DNA of 5,199 nt from Kiritimatiellia bacterium (GTDB lineage Bacteria; Verrucomicrobiota; Kiritimatiellia; RFP12; UBA1067), in assembly GCA_028707675.1 (NCBI GenBank), contig JAQWAM010000146.1, positions 1 to 5,199 of the forward strand. Direction: 5' to 3'. Within the stretch, counting starts at the first letter, position 1, and the number at the start of each line of letters is the position of its first letter. Under the pieces are notes generated by a model. That model did not search any database. It was not told where the DNA came from and saw only the letters and a list, made by a program, of their open reading frames with translations. Shown here piece by piece: positions 1 through 5,039 of this stretch. A program made the position numbers and the translations under genes.

Positions 1-711
1 CTGATCCGGTGTCGGAACACGCGCCATCGGATCTTGCTTATAGGCGCATGACTGCACGATATTGACGAACGGTTTTCCTGCCGCCATCGCCGCGCCGCGC
101 ACCAGATTGAGGTTCATGAAATAATCATCGAGATCACCTTTCTCTTTGAACTGGTAATGGTCATACATGTAGCAGCCGGGCTGGAACGTCTCGGTGTATT
201 GCCGCAGATAGTTGACATAGGCCTGCGGCCCGACCGCGCCGACGCCATACCAATACGGCGAGGCGCAGTCCATCGGCAGCAGGTTGATGATCGCGGGACG
301 TTCCGGGTCGATTTCCTCGACCATCAGCTTCATCTTGGCCCAGTCCTCGAATTTCGTCGCCGGCGGCTCGTCATGCAGCAAATACATCAGCGTCGCGGGC
401 GACTTCTTCGCCGTCCTGATCGCGGCTTTGAGCCGCTCGGCCGCATCCGGTTTGGTGAGCGCATCGAGTGTGAACGCATTGTGGTCTTGAAAAATCACCT
501 TCACGCTGTGACGCTCCGCGACCGCCAGATCCTCCGGCGTGGCAGCCCACAGGACATTGAAGCCTTCCTCCTTGAGTTCCGTGACGTTCTTGTTGGTGAG
601 CCTCAGATTGCCCATCCCCGGCCCGCTCCAGTAAGTGACTATAGCTTCTGGCTCCCATGCCAAAACCGCCGACGCCGACAATGCGGCGATCGCAAACATC
701 GTGTTTTTCAT
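1..711 (-). CDS. Exported glycoside-hydrolase-like TIM-barrel protein, N-terminal part (cut by window edge)
   Basis: The frame is open from the ATG at 711-709 to the window edge, giving 237 residues with no stop, so the C-terminus is missing. Residues 1-18 form a Sec signal peptide: a short basic start, a hydrophobic run and a VLA cleavage site before WEPEA, so the protein is likely exported. Residues 110-116 (YLLHDEP) carry a D-E-P motif, followed by DPERPAIINLLP at 135-146 and YMYDHYQF at 181-188. This order (YxxDEP, then DPxRPxxxNLxP, then YDHY) is typical of uncharacterised TIM-barrel proteins related to GH5/GH42-type glycosidases, in which the Glu of DEP would be the acid/base candidate. 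Substrate and activity cannot be read from the sequence. The start is supported by an AAAGGAG site at 716-722, 4 nt upstream. The gene is divergent from purH. Exported-protein call is firm, glycosidase call is moderate. Confidence 0.82.
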   Translation of the reverse strand, partial: MKNTMFAIAALSASAVLAWEPEAIVTYWSGPGMGNLRLTNKNVTELKEEGFNVLWAATPEDLAVAERHSVKVIFQDHNAFTLDALTKPDAAERLKAAIRTAKKSPATLMYLLHDEPPATKFEDWAKMKLMVEEIDPERPAIINLLPMDCASPYWYGVGAVGPQAYVNYLRQYTETFQPGCYMYDHYQFKEKGDLDDYFMNLNLVRGAAMAAGKPFVNIVQSCAYKQDPMARVPTPDQ

Positions 712-715
712 TCTT

Positions 716-722
716 CTCCTTT
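716..722 (-). promoter_or_regulatory. Ribosome binding site of the exported glycosidase-like gene
   Basis: Read on the minus strand, AAAGGAG ends 4 nt before the ATG at 711-709. It is a strong Shine-Dalgarno match and fixes the start of the partial gene, ruling out the overlapping minus-strand frame that would begin at 727. Confidence 0.7.
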
Positions 723-775
723 GACACTTAATTTAAGTCTTAAGAATGCACAACTAGACTCAAGGCACGGCACAA

Positions 776-805
776 ATTATGCAGGGGAGGGGCGAAAACA
801 GTCAA
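776..805 (-). promoter_or_regulatory. Sigma70-type promoter for the exported glycosidase-like gene
   Basis: On the minus strand there is a -35 box TTGACT (805-800) and a -10 box CATAAT (781-776). They are 18 nt apart, and each matches five of six consensus bases. Transcription would start near 769, giving a leader of about 58 nt before the ATG at 711. The leader contains overlapping AT-rich palindromes, ACTTAAtTTAAGT (726-738) and TTAAGtCTTAA (733-743), whose role, if any, is unknown. This is pattern matching only. Confidence 0.5.
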
Positions 806-1030
806 CCCGGAAAACCCGCTAAAAAAGTGTCGGATAAAGCCCTTGAAAACGTTATCGTGAAGCACGCCAAGTTCTACAACGGTGACGGGATCGCGTTCGA
901 CGATGACTTGCCGACAATTTGCACCTTACTTAAGGGAATGCCGATTTACAAATGGGAAAAGCGGCAGCGGCAGTTTTGGGCAGTATTGCTTTATCTTGTC
1001 GTTATCTTGGCGTTGCATAACGCCGGGTGA
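779..1030 (+). CDS. Doubtful small hypothetical protein with one C-terminal hydrophobic segment
   Basis: An 83-codon frame runs from ATG 779 to TGA 1030. Its residue composition looks natural rather than shadow-like: a charged lysine-rich N-terminal half, an acidic stretch around FDDDLP, then a basic KWEKRQRQ patch and a hydrophobic segment WAVLLYLVVILAL near residues 67-79 that could span a membrane. I recognise no family. Against it, no Shine-Dalgarno sequence precedes the ATG, and that ATG lies inside the -10 box of the good leftward promoter. The frame may be a chance ORF or a remnant of an older gene. An internal GTG at 827 is an alternative start, also without a ribosome binding site. 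Confidence 0.2.
   Translation: MQGRGENSQPGKPAKKVSDKALENVIVKHAKFYNGDGIAFDDDLPTICTLLKGMPIYKWEKRQRQFWAVLLYLVVILALHNAG
1009..1024. promoter_or_regulatory. Perfect dyad upstream of purH, possible operator
   Basis: GGCGTT (1009-1014) and AACGCC (1019-1024) are perfect inverted copies around a GCAT loop. Allowing G-U pairs, the stem extends three more pairs to 1006 and 1027. It lies about 70 nt upstream of purH and overlaps the weak TTGCAT element. No T-run follows on either strand, so a terminator is unlikely. A repressor site is possible but it does not match the E. coli PurR consensus that I know. Confidence 0.25.
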
Positions 1031-1081
1031 TCGCGTATGCTATGAACTTAATTGTGAATTTGGTTTTTTGGCGGATTTAAG

Positions 1082-1088
1082 AAGGGGG
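1082..1088 (+). promoter_or_regulatory. Ribosome binding site of purH
   Basis: AAGGGGG ends 8 nt before the ATG at 1097. This is good spacing and supports that start over any later methionine (for example M20). Confidence 0.6.
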
Positions 1089-1096
1089 ATGAAGTT

Positions 1097-1783
1097 ATGG
1101 CTTTGAATCTGGTTGCAGAGATTGACGGACCGGTTTCTGTGCGCAATGTGCTGATGAGCGTCTCGGACAAGACCGGGCTGGAAACTTTTGTCTCGGGGCT
1201 GGTGGCGGCATGTCCTGATGTGAAGATTTATTCGACGGGAGGAACGTACGCGGTCGTGCGTAAGATGCTGGGCGAGGAAGAGGCGCGCGAACGGCTTGTC
1301 GCGGTTTCGGACTATACCGGCCAGCCGGAGATGCAGGGCGGGCTGGTCAAGACACTTGATTTCAAGATTTATCTGGGATTGCTGAGCGAAACCTATAACG
1401 AAGCGCACCGTCAGGATCTGGAGCGTGCGCATGCCGTCGCCATCGACATGGTGGTGGTCAACCTGTACCCATTCAAGCAGACTGTGGCGCGCGCGGGCGT
1501 CACGCCCGAAGAGGCCCGCACCAACATAGACATCGGCGGCCCCTGCATGGTCAGGGCCTCGGCCAAGAACTACCTGCGCGTGGCTTCGGTGACCGATCCG
1601 GCCGACTACGGAGATCTGTTGGAAGAGCTGGGGTCCAGCCAAGGCCGCCTGGCTTTCGGCACGCGCCTGCGGCTGATGAAAAAAGCCTTCGCGCACACCG
1701 CAGGCTATGACGCCGCGATCGCGGAGTATTTCGCGGGGGTGCAGGAACCCGCGGCCCGAAGCGTATACAAGGTGCGTGGTTGA
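1097..1783 (+). CDS. purH: Stand-alone IMP cyclohydrolase (PurH N-terminal, MGS-like domain)
   Basis: This 228-residue protein matches only the N-terminal cyclohydrolase half of bifunctional PurH, which closes FAICAR to IMP in the last step of purine synthesis. Visible landmarks are SVSDKTG (21-27), STGGT (46-50), SDYTGQPEM (71-79), VKTL with K85, NLYPF with Y124, NIDIGGP with D145 and ASAKN with K157. The human enzyme's active-site Lys66, Tyr104, Asp125 and Lys137 are thus conserved. The usual GRVKTLHPKVHGGIL block is altered: Arg is replaced by L83, and the His-Pro by D88-F89, giving GGLVKTLDFKIYLGLL. The roughly 300-residue AICAR transformylase domain is absent; the gene stops cleanly and a PHP gene follows after 2 nt. 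AICAR formylation must therefore be encoded elsewhere, by a separate transformylase or PurP. The family is certain; the altered motif is directly seen. Confidence 0.9.
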   Translation: MALNLVAEIDGPVSVRNVLMSVSDKTGLETFVSGLVAACPDVKIYSTGGTYAVVRKMLGEEEARERLVAVSDYTGQPEMQGGLVKTLDFKIYLGLLSETYNEAHRQDLERAHAVAIDMVVVNLYPFKQTVARAGVTPEEARTNIDIGGPCMVRASAKNYLRVASVTDPADYGDLLEELGSSQGRLAFGTRLRLMKKAFAHTAGYDAAIAEYFAGVQEPAARSVYKVRG

Positions 1784-1785
1784 CC

Positions 1786-2664
1786 ATGATTGACCTGCAC
1801 CTGCACTCTGTTAACTCTGACGGCTCAGACACGCCGCGGGAACTGGTGGGCAAGGCCGTGGCGGCCGGCGTCTCGGCCATAGCGTTGACCGATCACGACA
1901 CGCTGGGCGGGGTCGGTGATTTCCTGTCGGCGTGCCGCGAAAGCGGCATGACCGGAATCGGCGGCGTCGAGATCAGCGCCGAGACCGGTGAAGGCCAGGG
2001 CGCGATGCACATTCTGGGCTATGGCGTCGACCCGCGCCATCCGGCGGTGGAGAAGAATCTCGACCGCGTTATGGACGGGCGCGCCTGGCGCAACGGCCAG
2101 ATTCTTGAGAAGCTGGACGGCTTGGGCTTTAAATTGGACTGGGCGGAGATCAAGGATCGCGCAGGGCCGGACGCGGTGGGGCGCCCGCACATCGCGCAGG
2201 CCATGGCTGGGCGGGGCTATGTCGCTTCCGTGAAAGAGGCTTTCGAGCGCTATCTCGCCAAAGGCTGCCCGGCGTATGTGGACCGATGCCGCATGTTTCC
2301 GGAAGAGGCGATTGACATGATCCGCGCCGCGGGCGGCGTCGCCGTGCTGGCGCACCCTTTCTCATGGAAGACCGACGAGCGCGACCTTGAGGCCGGAGTG
2401 CGCGGGCTCAAGGCATTGGGCCTGAACGGTATCGAGGCGTATTATTCCGAATGCGACTCCGGCCGGACGGTGGCGCTGGCGCGCCTGGCGCTGCGGCTGG
2501 AGATTTTGGCCACGGGCGGTTCCGATTACCACGGTCTTGCGAAGCCGGACATAGCCATCGGCAGGGGGCTGGGTCGGCTGCATGTGCCGGATTCATGCTT
2601 GCCGCCGCTGATGGAGGCTTTGGGAAAGGACAACCCTTGGGTGGCGGGCGCCAACATGCGTTAG
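1786..2664 (+). CDS. PHP-domain metal-dependent phosphoesterase (TrpH/YciV-like, COG0613)
   Basis: This 292-residue protein has the full PHP metal-site set: HLH at H5 and H7, D12, TDHD at D36-H37, E62 in GVEIS, H75 in AMHILGY, H135 in GRPHIAQAM, H190 in LAHPFSW and GSDYHG with D247 and H249. Length and motif order match E. coli YciV (RNase AM, also reported as a 3',5'-nucleotide bisphosphate phosphatase). These enzymes are cytoplasmic and trinuclear, and release nucleotides from short RNA 5' ends or from pAp-like compounds. The exact substrate here is not shown. ATG 1786 is 2 nt after the purH stop, so the pair is probably cotranscribed. A TTG at 1780, overlapping that stop, is an alternative start two codons longer and is better spaced from AAGG at 1769-1772. 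Coupling to a purine gene suits nucleotide salvage (inference). Confidence 0.88.
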   Translation: MIDLHLHSVNSDGSDTPRELVGKAVAAGVSAIALTDHDTLGGVGDFLSACRESGMTGIGGVEISAETGEGQGAMHILGYGVDPRHPAVEKNLDRVMDGRAWRNGQILEKLDGLGFKLDWAEIKDRAGPDAVGRPHIAQAMAGRGYVASVKEAFERYLAKGCPAYVDRCRMFPEEAIDMIRAAGGVAVLAHPFSWKTDERDLEAGVRGLKALGLNGIEAYYSECDSGRTVALARLALRLEILATGGSDYHGLAKPDIAIGRGLGRLHVPDSCLPPLMEALGKDNPWVAGANMR

Positions 2665-2690
2665 TGCCTCATAAACCGACAACGGCAATC

Positions 2691-2707
2691 AAAAACAAGT
2701 TGTTTTT
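2691..2707. repeat. Small A/T dyad after the PHP gene
   Basis: AAAAACAA and TTGTTTTT are perfect inverted copies around one base, 26 nt after the PHP stop codon. The stem has almost no GC pairs, so it is a poor intrinsic terminator, although the T-run is present. It directly abuts the larger inverted repeat that begins at 2706. Confidence 0.25.
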
Positions 2708-2789
2708 TCACACGCAGCCACTAAGGGCACGAAGGTAGATGCTATTATTTTAAGAAAATCCTTTGTGGACTTTGTGTCTTTGTGTGAAA
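2706..2789. repeat. Imperfect inverted repeat with 30-nt arms between PHP gene and fumarase genes
   Basis: The left arm (2706-2735) aligns without gaps to the reverse complement of the right arm (2760-2789) at 23 of 30 positions, including an unbroken 8-base outer end, TTTCACAC. The arms enclose a 24-nt AT-rich loop. The right arm reads as short CTTTGTG-like steps. Such (C)TTTGTGT-rich arms resemble dispersed intergenic repeats I associate with environmental bacterial genomes, but that is recollection. The element lies wholly between the PHP stop and the fumarase alpha start. It could be a REP-like element or fold in RNA as a bidirectional transcript end. Confidence 0.65.
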
Positions 2790-2801
2790 TTGAATTGGGT
2801 G

Positions 2802-2816
2802 GCGGGCACGGCCCGC
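2802..2816 (+). other. GC-rich hairpin in the leader of the fumarase alpha gene
   Basis: GCGGGC and GCCCGC pair perfectly around an ACG loop, ending 16 nt before the fumarase alpha ATG and 8 nt before its ribosome binding site (GAAGG, 2825-2829). In RNA it would be a stable 6-bp stem close to, but not covering, the translation start. No T-run follows, so it is not a standard terminator. A role in translation or transcript stability is only a guess. Confidence 0.35.
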
Positions 2817-2832
2817 ATCATGGTGAAGGCGA

Positions 2833-3720
2833 ATGAACTGGTCTGAAATACTCGCGGAGTTGATCCGTAAAACCACCAGCGACCTGCCGGCCGATGTGGA
2901 GGATGCACTGCGGGCGGCTGCGGCCAATGAGCAACCGCTTTCACAAGCGGCTCTGTTTCTGGCGGCGCTGGCGGAGAACGCCGCTCTGGCCCGGGCGCGT
3001 TCCGTGCCGATGTGTCAGGACACCGGCACGCTTAACTTCTTCTGGCGGGTGCCGCGCGGCGCGGACACGGCAGCTCTGGAACAGGCGACGCGCGCGGCCA
3101 CGGAACTTGCAACGCGGGAGGGCTGGCTGCGCCGCAACACGATCGACGCGCTGACCGGCGTTTCGATCGACAGTAACGTGGCGGAAGGTTGTCCGGTTTG
3201 CCACTTTGAGCGGAGGTCAGAGGTCGGAGGTCAGAGGTCGGATGCGGTCGAGGTCTGGCTGCTGCAGAAAGGCGGCGGCAGCGAGAACATGAGCAGGCAG
3301 TTCAGCCTGCCTGATGACGCGATGCGCGCCGGGCGCGATCTTGAGGGTGTGCGCAAATGCCTGCTGCGCGCGGTGTGGGAGGCGCAGGGATACGGCTGCG
3401 CGCCCGGGATTCTGGGTGTTTGCGTAGGCTCTGACCGTGCCGGAGGTTTTGCGGCTGCCAAGCGTCAGTTGCTGCGCCCTTTGGATGATGTTGCCTCTGA
3501 GCCGGCCTTGGCGGATTTGGAGCGGCGAGTGCTGGACGAGTCCAACCAGTTGGGCATCGGCCCGATGGGCATGGGCGGCAAGACCACGCTGCTGGGCGTC
3601 AAGATCGCGGCGCGGCCGCGTCTGCCCGCCTCGTATTTCGTGACGGTGGCATACATGTGCTGGGCCTGCCGCAGGCGCGGCGCGCGGGTGGTTGGCGACA
3701 AGGTCGAATGGCTGGGGTGA
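2833..3720 (+). CDS. Class I (4Fe-4S) fumarate hydratase, alpha subunit
   Basis: This 295-residue protein corresponds to the N-terminal half of E. coli FumA and to the alpha subunit of two-subunit fumarases. With the beta subunit it interconverts fumarate and malate in the cytoplasm. The three expected cluster cysteines are seen: C61 in PMCQDTG, C189 in YGCAPGILG and C276 in AYMCWACRR. Other family blocks are NTIDALTG (102-109), KGGGSENMS (146-154) and MGMGGKTTLLGVK (245-257). Between HFE (124-126) and VEV (139-141) there are about 6 extra residues relative to E. coli FumA from memory, encoded by a heptanucleotide tandem repeat at 3212-3239. ATG 2833 has GAAGG only 3 nt upstream; the nearby ATG 2820 is out of frame. 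L-tartrate dehydratase (TtdA) is the same family and cannot be excluded, but fumarase is the commoner role. Confidence 0.88.
   Translation: MNWSEILAELIRKTTSDLPADVEDALRAAAANEQPLSQAALFLAALAENAALARARSVPMCQDTGTLNFFWRVPRGADTAALEQATRAATELATREGWLRRNTIDALTGVSIDSNVAEGCPVCHFERRSEVGGQRSDAVEVWLLQKGGGSENMSRQFSLPDDAMRAGRDLEGVRKCLLRAVWEAQGYGCAPGILGVCVGSDRAGGFAAAKRQLLRPLDDVASEPALADLERRVLDESNQLGIGPMGMGGKTTLLGVKIAARPRLPASYFVTVAYMCWACRRRGARVVGDKVEWLG
3212..3239 (+). repeat. Four tandem copies of a 7-bp unit inside the fumarase alpha gene
   Basis: The unit RGAGGTC occurs four times in a row, alternating GGAGGTC and AGAGGTC, so a 14-bp unit is perfectly duplicated. It encodes roughly residues 127-136 of fumarase alpha (RRSEVGGQRS), between two conserved strands where homologues have a short turn. 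Heptanucleotide tandem repeats of this kind resemble the STRR sequences known from cyanobacteria. Three units add 21 bp, which preserves the reading frame. Confidence 0.75.
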
Positions 3721-3722
3721 GC

Positions 3723-4292
3723 ATGCGTGAGATCGTATATCCATTTTCAGAAGCCGCGGCGCGGGAATTGCGCGCCGGCGAGGCGGTGCGGGTCACGGGT
3801 CTGATATTTACCGGGCGCGACCGGCTGCACAAACATCTGGCCGAGGGCGGCGCGGCGCCGGTGGCGCTGCGTGACGGCGCCATATACCATTGCGGGCCGG
3901 TGGTCGTGCCGGAAGGCGCGGGCTGGCGCGTGGTGTCGGCCGGCCCGACCACTTCGGTGCGCGAAGAGCCTTACATGGCGAAGATCATCGGGGAGCACGG
4001 CGTGCGCGTGATCATCGGCAAAGGCGGCATGGGCGCGGCCACGCGAGAGGCGTGCGCGCGCTGCGGCTGCGTTTACCTGCAGGCCGCGGGCGGGGCGGCG
4101 GCTCTGCTGGCGCGTCGGGTCAGGCGCGTCGCGGGCGTGTGCCTGCTGGAAGAGTTCGGCGCCACCGAGGCCCTGTGGCAGTTTGAGGTGGAAGGTCTGG
4201 AGACAGTGGTCGGCATCGACGCCCAAGGCCGCGACCTGTTCGGCGAGGTTCAGGCTGCCTCCGGCGAGGCTTTGCAGCGGCTGCTGAAATAA
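3723..4292 (+). CDS. Class I (4Fe-4S) fumarate hydratase, beta subunit
   Basis: This 189-residue protein corresponds to the C-terminal half of FumA-type enzymes and supplies much of the substrate-binding site. Seen motifs are TGLIFTGRD (25-33), GPTTS with R80 (75-80), IIGKGGMG with K100, YLQAAGGAAALL (118-129), EEFGATEALW (143-152) and a conserved GIDAQGRDLF near residues 164-173. TGRD, GPTT and KGG are the regions that carry the substrate and catalytic residues in class I fumarases. ATG 3723 lies 2 nt after the alpha stop, with GGGG at 3714-3717 as ribosome binding site, so the subunits are translationally linked. The frame is open further upstream, but that part overlaps the alpha gene and gives non-conserved sequence. 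The length fits beta subunits. TtdB of tartrate dehydratase is the main alternative. The stop lies 1 nt from the convergent pseudogene's end, with no terminator between. Confidence 0.88.
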   Translation: MREIVYPFSEAAARELRAGEAVRVTGLIFTGRDRLHKHLAEGGAAPVALRDGAIYHCGPVVVPEGAGWRVVSAGPTTSVREEPYMAKIIGEHGVRVIIGKGGMGAATREACARCGCVYLQAAGGAAALLARRVRRVAGVCLLEEFGATEALWQFEVEGLETVVGIDAQGRDLFGEVQAASGEALQRLLK

Positions 4293-4293
4293 G

Positions 4294-4727
4294 TCAAACA
4301 GAGGGCGAATACGGAAAGCGCTCGATGATTACATCTGACCGGGTAAAGAGTTGGCCTTTTTTTGCGGCCGTGGCATCGCCTTCAAACATCCCTGTTGCAA
4401 GCCAGTTTTTTACTATACCACTTGCCAGCATAATCGCGTTCCGGCACTCGCCTACAAAGGTAGGATGATATTTTCCGATAATGACCTGCCAGATCGGAAT
4501 ACTGTCGGGATCTTTCTTGACGACTTCAAGGGCTTCGTGAAATTCGGCAATAACCCCGTGGGCAGGAATACCGCCGAACTGCGGATCAATGGGGCCGATA
4601 TTCGACTCTTTGCCCATAAATATCTCTTTGCATGCGCACGCCATCATGGTTCCGCCCGACATGGCCAATTGCGGTATAAAGCACCGGACGTCTGAATCTC
4701 TTTCAAGACCTCGGCCCAATTTGGCAT
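4294..4727 (-). pseudogene. Decayed serine dehydrogenase proteinase gene (SDH_sah family, ClpP-like fold)
   Basis: The ATG at 4727-4725 opens MPNWAEVLKEIQ, typical of SDH_sah family starts, but this frame stops after 27 residues. A +1-shifted frame, from about 4700 down to 4294, resumes at the family's second half: DVRCFIPQLAMSGGTM (with the nucleophile-type serine of AMSGG), IGPIDPQFGGIPAHGV, WQVIIGKYHPTFVGEC and WLATGMFEGDA. From memory of intact members, about 85-90 residues between the two blocks are missing, so an out-of-frame internal deletion joined them near 4690-4700. The C-terminus is also unlike the family after GDATAAKK, next to a 7-A run near 4357, and stops about 60-70 residues early. 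The ribosome binding site GGAG (4736-4739) survives with an 8-nt spacer, suggesting recent decay. A frame can be read from TTG 4719, but its first residues are not family sequence. Confidence 0.8.
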
Positions 4728-4901
4728 AACCTACACTCCAACATGAGCGGTTGTCGTAATGGCGGTCTCATCAAAAAGAGTACACCTTTATTCTCCAACC
4801 TCTTGATTTGATTACAAGTTACTCTTCTGTTTGACCGCACTCAAGGCGTTTTTTGGCGAAATTTTTTGACGCGTCGATTTTCAATTGCGCTTGACAAGGA
4901 G

Positions 4902-4937
4902 TCAGGGGTGGTGCCTTGCGTTGCTTTTGTCGGCTAA
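4902..4937. repeat. Direct repeat copy A (AT-richer)
   Basis: This 36-nt segment aligns without gaps to 4970-5005 at 28 positions, with start-to-start spacing of 68 nt. Its longest shared block is GCCTTGCG. At seven of the eight differences this copy has T where the other has C or G. Confidence 0.5.
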
Positions 4938-4948
4938 TTTCGCGTGAT

Positions 4949-4962
4949 GACTGGCGACTGGC
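4949..4962. repeat. Duplicated heptamer GACTGGC
   Basis: Two perfect tandem copies of GACTGGC lie between the two 36-nt direct repeats, and a further TGGCGAC occurs at 5032-5038. Two copies alone could be chance; it is noted because a second 7-bp tandem array lies inside the fumarase alpha gene. Confidence 0.35.
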
Positions 4963-4969
4963 GGTGTAG

Positions 4970-5005
4970 GCAGGGCTGGGGCCTTGCGCCGCTTCTGCCG
5001 GCGAA
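4970..5005. repeat. Direct repeat copy B (GC-richer)
   Basis: This is the partner of 4902-4937, with 28 of 36 positions identical and no gaps. It carries C or G at most of the differing sites. The origin is unknown: an old tandem duplication or two members of a dispersed repeat. Confidence 0.5.
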
Positions 5006-5013
5006 GGCCGGAG

Positions 5014-5039
5014 CGTCGCCGGTCGCGGGTCTGGCGACG
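5014..5039 (-). other. Stem-loop just downstream of the ferredoxin-domain gene
   Basis: CGTCGCC (5014-5020) and GGCGACG (5033-5039) are perfect 7-bp inverted copies around a 12-nt loop, starting 11 nt past the stop of the leftward ferredoxin-domain gene. Its position suits a transcript end, but no T-run follows on the minus strand, so an intrinsic terminator is only weakly supported. Confidence 0.3.

Larger units (their letters stand above)
712..1096. other. Divergent intergenic region between glycosidase-like gene and purH
   Basis: This 385-nt gap separates two outward-facing genes and is visibly AT-richer than the flanking genes. It holds the leftward promoter at 776-805, AT-rich palindromes at 726-743, an 83-codon plus-strand frame of doubtful status (779-1030), a dyad at 1009-1024 and the purH ribosome binding site at 1082-1088. 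A weak rightward promoter can be proposed from TTGCAT (1013-1018) and TATGCT (1036-1041), 17 nt apart, but the boxes match only three and four of six consensus bases. No RNA gene or riboswitch was recognised. Confidence 0.6.

Noticed and set aside
371..727. 118-codon minus-strand frame starting beside the same ribosome binding site
   Set aside because: It is a shifted frame of the same strand; its start overlaps the AAAGGAG site and the other frame gives a clean signal peptide and DEP motif.
721..747. TTGACA at 721 as a rightward -35 box
   Set aside because: No acceptable -10 box lies 16-18 nt downstream, and purH is more than 350 nt away.
157..822. 221-codon plus-strand frame
   Set aside because: It lies mostly antisense to the signal-peptide-bearing glycosidase-like gene, is rich in Arg and shows no family motif.
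1040..1696. 218-codon minus-strand frame
   Set aside because: It is antisense to purH, which has unmistakable conserved motifs.
2691..2707. Intrinsic terminator after the PHP gene
   Set aside because: The stem is nearly all A-T with a one-base loop, so it would be too weak; kept only as a small dyad.
2745..2944. Short minus-strand frames over the inverted repeat (FTQRHKVHKG-type peptide)
   Set aside because: The peptide is simply the translated CTTTGTG-rich repeat arm, a well-known kind of spurious protein.
3212..3239. CRISPR-like or frameshifting repeat in fumarase alpha
   Set aside because: The units are 7 bp without spacers and the fumarase frame reads through with downstream motifs intact.
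3217..3744. 175-codon minus-strand frame
   Set aside because: It is antisense to fumarase alpha and rich in Arg, Ala and His, as expected of a GC-rich shadow.
3747..4226. 159-codon minus-strand frame
   Set aside because: It is antisense to fumarase beta with no recognisable family.
4351..4695. 114-codon plus-strand frame
   Set aside because: It is antisense to conserved SDH_sah blocks in the proteinase remnant and has no family signal.
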